Positions 4,652 through 5,868 of a DNA stretch of 5,868 nt are shown here, piece by piece; the stretch's first letter is position 1, and the number at the start of each line of letters is the position of its first letter. Source of the DNA: JACPAB01 sp964366725. GTDB taxonomy: Bacteria; Patescibacteriota; Minisyncoccia; 2-02-FULL-40-12; GWA2-44-9. Both the position numbers and the translations under genes were made by a program. Under the pieces are notes generated by a model that was not told the DNA's origin, did not search any database, and saw only the letters and a list, made by a program, of their open reading frames with translations. Where the stretch lies: contig CAYIUL010000032.1 in the NCBI GenBank assembly GCA_964366725.1, positions 1-5,868 of the forward strand, read 5' to 3'.

Positions 4652-5164
4652 TTGAGAAAACTTGTTCTCGTTTCGGCTCTGGCCCTGGTCGCGGCCTCCT
4701 GTTCAAGAGAAGCCGCCACCACTTCCATCGATTATACTCCACAGCAGAAAAACGAGCTTGCTGTTCTCGACAAAGCCGAAGAACTTGTCGGAGCTATGTA
4801 CCGTCAGGATTTCGGAAAGGTCTGGGACATGATGACGCCCTGGAATAAGCACGACGCGACCAGGGAAGGCGTGACGCGGGAGGTGTATGCCGGAAAGGTC
4901 GGGAATTTCATGGATACCGGGCAGATCAGGATGACCGACTACGATTCCTCGGAGATCGTCGTCATTGGCGACAAATACGCCATAACCCAAGCGGAGCTCA
5001 CATACCAGTTCACGGAAGGGGGGCAGACGCAGTCTATGACTGATTGTGAGAGAACCCTCTGGCTGGAATTTCCCGAGGGCTGGTTCTGGCACCAAACTAG
5101 CCTGGTCTGCGAATATATGCCAAGTGCCGAAGAGATCGAGCGCTTAACCCGCAATTTGAAGTAG
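4652..5164 (+). CDS. putative small lipoprotein, unknown function
   Basis: The 170-residue product starts with a lipoprotein signal peptide: MRK, a hydrophobic run LVLVSALALVA (4-14), then AASC with Cys17 as the likely lipidated residue. The box has Ala rather than Leu at -3, so the call is probable, not certain. The mature part (about 35-165) mixes helices with aromatic-rich strands (AELTYQF, RTLWLEF, GWFWHQTSLV). This order resembles NTF2-like small domains of exported proteins, but no family motif is certain and no catalytic site is seen. Cys at about 132 and 152 could form a disulfide. The start is TTG, preceded by GGGGG six bases upstream; it fits the signal peptide exactly and no better in-frame start is seen. 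It has its own promoter. The last 21 bases overlap the 3' end of pth on the other strand. Confidence 0.75.
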   Translation: MRKLVLVSALALVAASCSREAATTSIDYTPQQKNELAVLDKAEELVGAMYRQDFGKVWDMMTPWNKHDATREGVTREVYAGKVGNFMDTGQIRMTDYDSSEIVVIGDKYAITQAELTYQFTEGGQTQSMTDCERTLWLEFPEGWFWHQTSLVCEYMPSAEEIERLTRNLK

Positions 5165-5725
5165 TTTTTCGTGGGCCTCCTTAAAGAGGCCTTTAACTTT
5201 TTCGTTTTCGCTTTTGGTGAGTTTGGATAGCACGAAGTCCTTCACGAAATCGTCGCGCTTTTTGTCCGAAAGCCGGCGGGCTTTTCTTAGGCCCGGAGTG
5301 GAGACGCCGAACCTTATCCGCCAGAATTTTTTTGTTTTAAGGGATTTGATGACGGACTCAATGCCCTTGTGCCCGCCGGAGTTTTTCCCGAACGAGTTCT
5401 TCGAATTCCCGAACTCTATATCAAGGTCGTCCTGGGCGATGATTATGTTTTTGGGCTTGATCTTGTAGAAGTTCTTAAGCTTGGCTACGGCCTCTCCGCT
5501 TTTATTCACGTAGGTCTGGGGTTTGGCCAGAATAAGAACCGATTTGGTGAGCTTGGCCTTTGTTACGACAGAATTAAGTTTTTTGTTGAATTCAAATTCA
5601 TCGGCTTCAAGTTTTTTCGCAAGAAAATCCACGAACATAAAACCGATATTGTGCCGGGTATTTTGATACTCTTCGTCAGGATTCCCTAAACCTATCAATA
5701 GTTTTGTGGTCGTGTTTTTGGTCAT
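5144..5725 (-). CDS. pth: peptidyl-tRNA hydrolase
   Basis: This essential cytoplasmic enzyme cleaves the ester bond of peptidyl-tRNAs released prematurely from ribosomes and so recycles tRNA. With the ATG at 5725 the product is 193 residues, normal for bacterial Pth. Motifs are GLGNPDEEYQNTRHNIGF (12-29, Asn15 and catalytic His25), KPQTYVNKSG (68-77, Asn74), QDDLDIEFG (98-106, Asp99 pairing with the catalytic His) and SGGHKGIESV (116-125). FWRIRFGVSTP follows, then the C-terminal lid helix (DDFVKDFVLSKL). Gly to Asp after GNP, and Lys where many enzymes have Asn in GGHNG, are mild departures. The open frame extends upstream to a TTG at 5794, but the extra 23 residues precede the conserved N-terminus and overlap the divergent gene, so they are not used. 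No Shine-Dalgarno is seen. A possible TATGTT -10 with an upstream TG (5733-5738, minus strand) would give an almost leaderless mRNA. Confidence 0.95.
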   Translation of the reverse strand: MTKNTTTKLLIGLGNPDEEYQNTRHNIGFMFVDFLAKKLEADEFEFNKKLNSVVTKAKLTKSVLILAKPQTYVNKSGEAVAKLKNFYKIKPKNIIIAQDDLDIEFGNSKNSFGKNSGGHKGIESVIKSLKTKKFWRIRFGVSTPGLRKARRLSDKKRDDFVKDFVLSKLTKSENEKVKGLFKEAHEKLLQIAG

Positions 5726-5727
5726 GT

Positions 5728-5755
5728 TTGAAAACATACCAAAAAGTGTTAAAAT
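5728..5755 (+). promoter_or_regulatory. possible promoter of the gene at the right edge
   Basis: TTGAAA (5728-5733), a 16-base spacer and TAAAAT (5750-5755) lie in the 48-base gap between pth and the divergent gene. The site overlaps the region where the pth promoter must also lie, so the two may compete. Confidence 0.4.
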
Positions 5756-5773
5756 AAGGAAGCGTTTTAACTT

Positions 5774-5868
5774 ATGGACGAGCAAAATAGCCAAAATTAC
5801 GATACGAAGAACGAGATACTGGCCTTTGTCTGGGAGACCGTAAAAGTGGTCGTCATCTCGCTTGCCAT
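5774..5868 (+). CDS. lepB: probable signal peptidase I, N-terminal fragment
   Basis: This frame opens with ATG 5774 and runs to the window edge: 31 codons plus two bases, no stop. Residues 1-14 are polar and acidic. Then comes EILAFVWETVKVVVISLA, which matches the start of type I signal peptidases in many small bacterial genomes: a short cytoplasmic segment, an E-x-x-K pair, and the membrane anchor before the catalytic Ser region. The catalytic Ser and Lys lie beyond the window, so the call rests on the anchor pattern only. AAGGAAG (5756-5762), 11 bases upstream, is a distant ribosome binding site. The gene is divergent from pth across 48 bases. Any other protein with an N-terminal anchor remains possible. 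Confidence 0.6.
   Translation, partial: MDEQNSQNYDTKNEILAFVWETVKVVVISLA

Noticed and set aside
5144..5725. Functional link between pth and the tRNA-like RNA
   Set aside because: They are 3 kb apart in unrelated units; sharing a tRNA theme is not evidence of a system.
5726..5794. Extended N-terminus of pth from a TTG at 5794
   Set aside because: The additional 23 residues precede the conserved Pth start, lack a ribosome binding site and overlap the start of the divergent signal peptidase frame.

Overview
The window reads as a stretch of a small, streamlined bacterial genome, most likely a Candidate Phyla Radiation (Patescibacteria, Parcubacteria-like) organism. This is inferred from the gene mix, not proven: a K+-independent membrane pyrophosphatase, an IS200-like/REP-associated (RAYT-type) transposase with its own palindromes, short orphan proteins, mostly weak Shine-Dalgarno sequences, and single-gene transcription units each with an extended -10 promoter and a hairpin terminator. 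No rRNA or other taxonomic marker is present.

Layout. 17-1996 (+) encodes a complete membrane-bound pyrophosphatase (hppA). 1997-2355 has no protein gene but is dense in RNA signals: a strong extended -10 promoter, a roughly 80-nt small RNA ending in an intrinsic terminator, a 72-nt tRNA-like cloverleaf, and a second intrinsic terminator. 2356-2889 (+) is an unrecognised 177-residue protein with its own promoter and terminator. 2971-3739 is a compact mobile element: one RAYT/IS200-like HUH transposase on the minus strand, bracketed by mirrored palindromic repeats. 3830-4513 (+) encodes a membrane protein made of two 'conserved TM helix' repeats of the type found beside MscS-like channels, but with no channel domain. 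A long nested hairpin follows. 4652-5164 (+) is a probable small lipoprotein; its 3' end overlaps the 3' end of pth (peptidyl-tRNA hydrolase, minus strand) by 21 bases. The right edge holds the first 31 codons of a probable signal peptidase I gene, divergent from pth.

The genes do not form one operon or pathway. They are separate units: ion pump, RNA locus, orphan, transposon, membrane protein, lipoprotein, translation rescue and secretion.

The part most worth attention is the RNA locus at 2024-2272. Two segments of the upstream small RNA are perfectly complementary to the two halves of the anticodon arm of the tRNA-like molecule next to it. Together they cover positions 2191-2208 exactly, but in swapped (permuted) order. 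The tRNA-like RNA keeps most invariant tRNA bases but has G at position 55, a C.C mismatch closing its anticodon loop, no encoded CCA, and a competing 11-bp closing stem. I know of no named RNA family matching this pair; whether it works as an antisense/tRNA-like system is inference.
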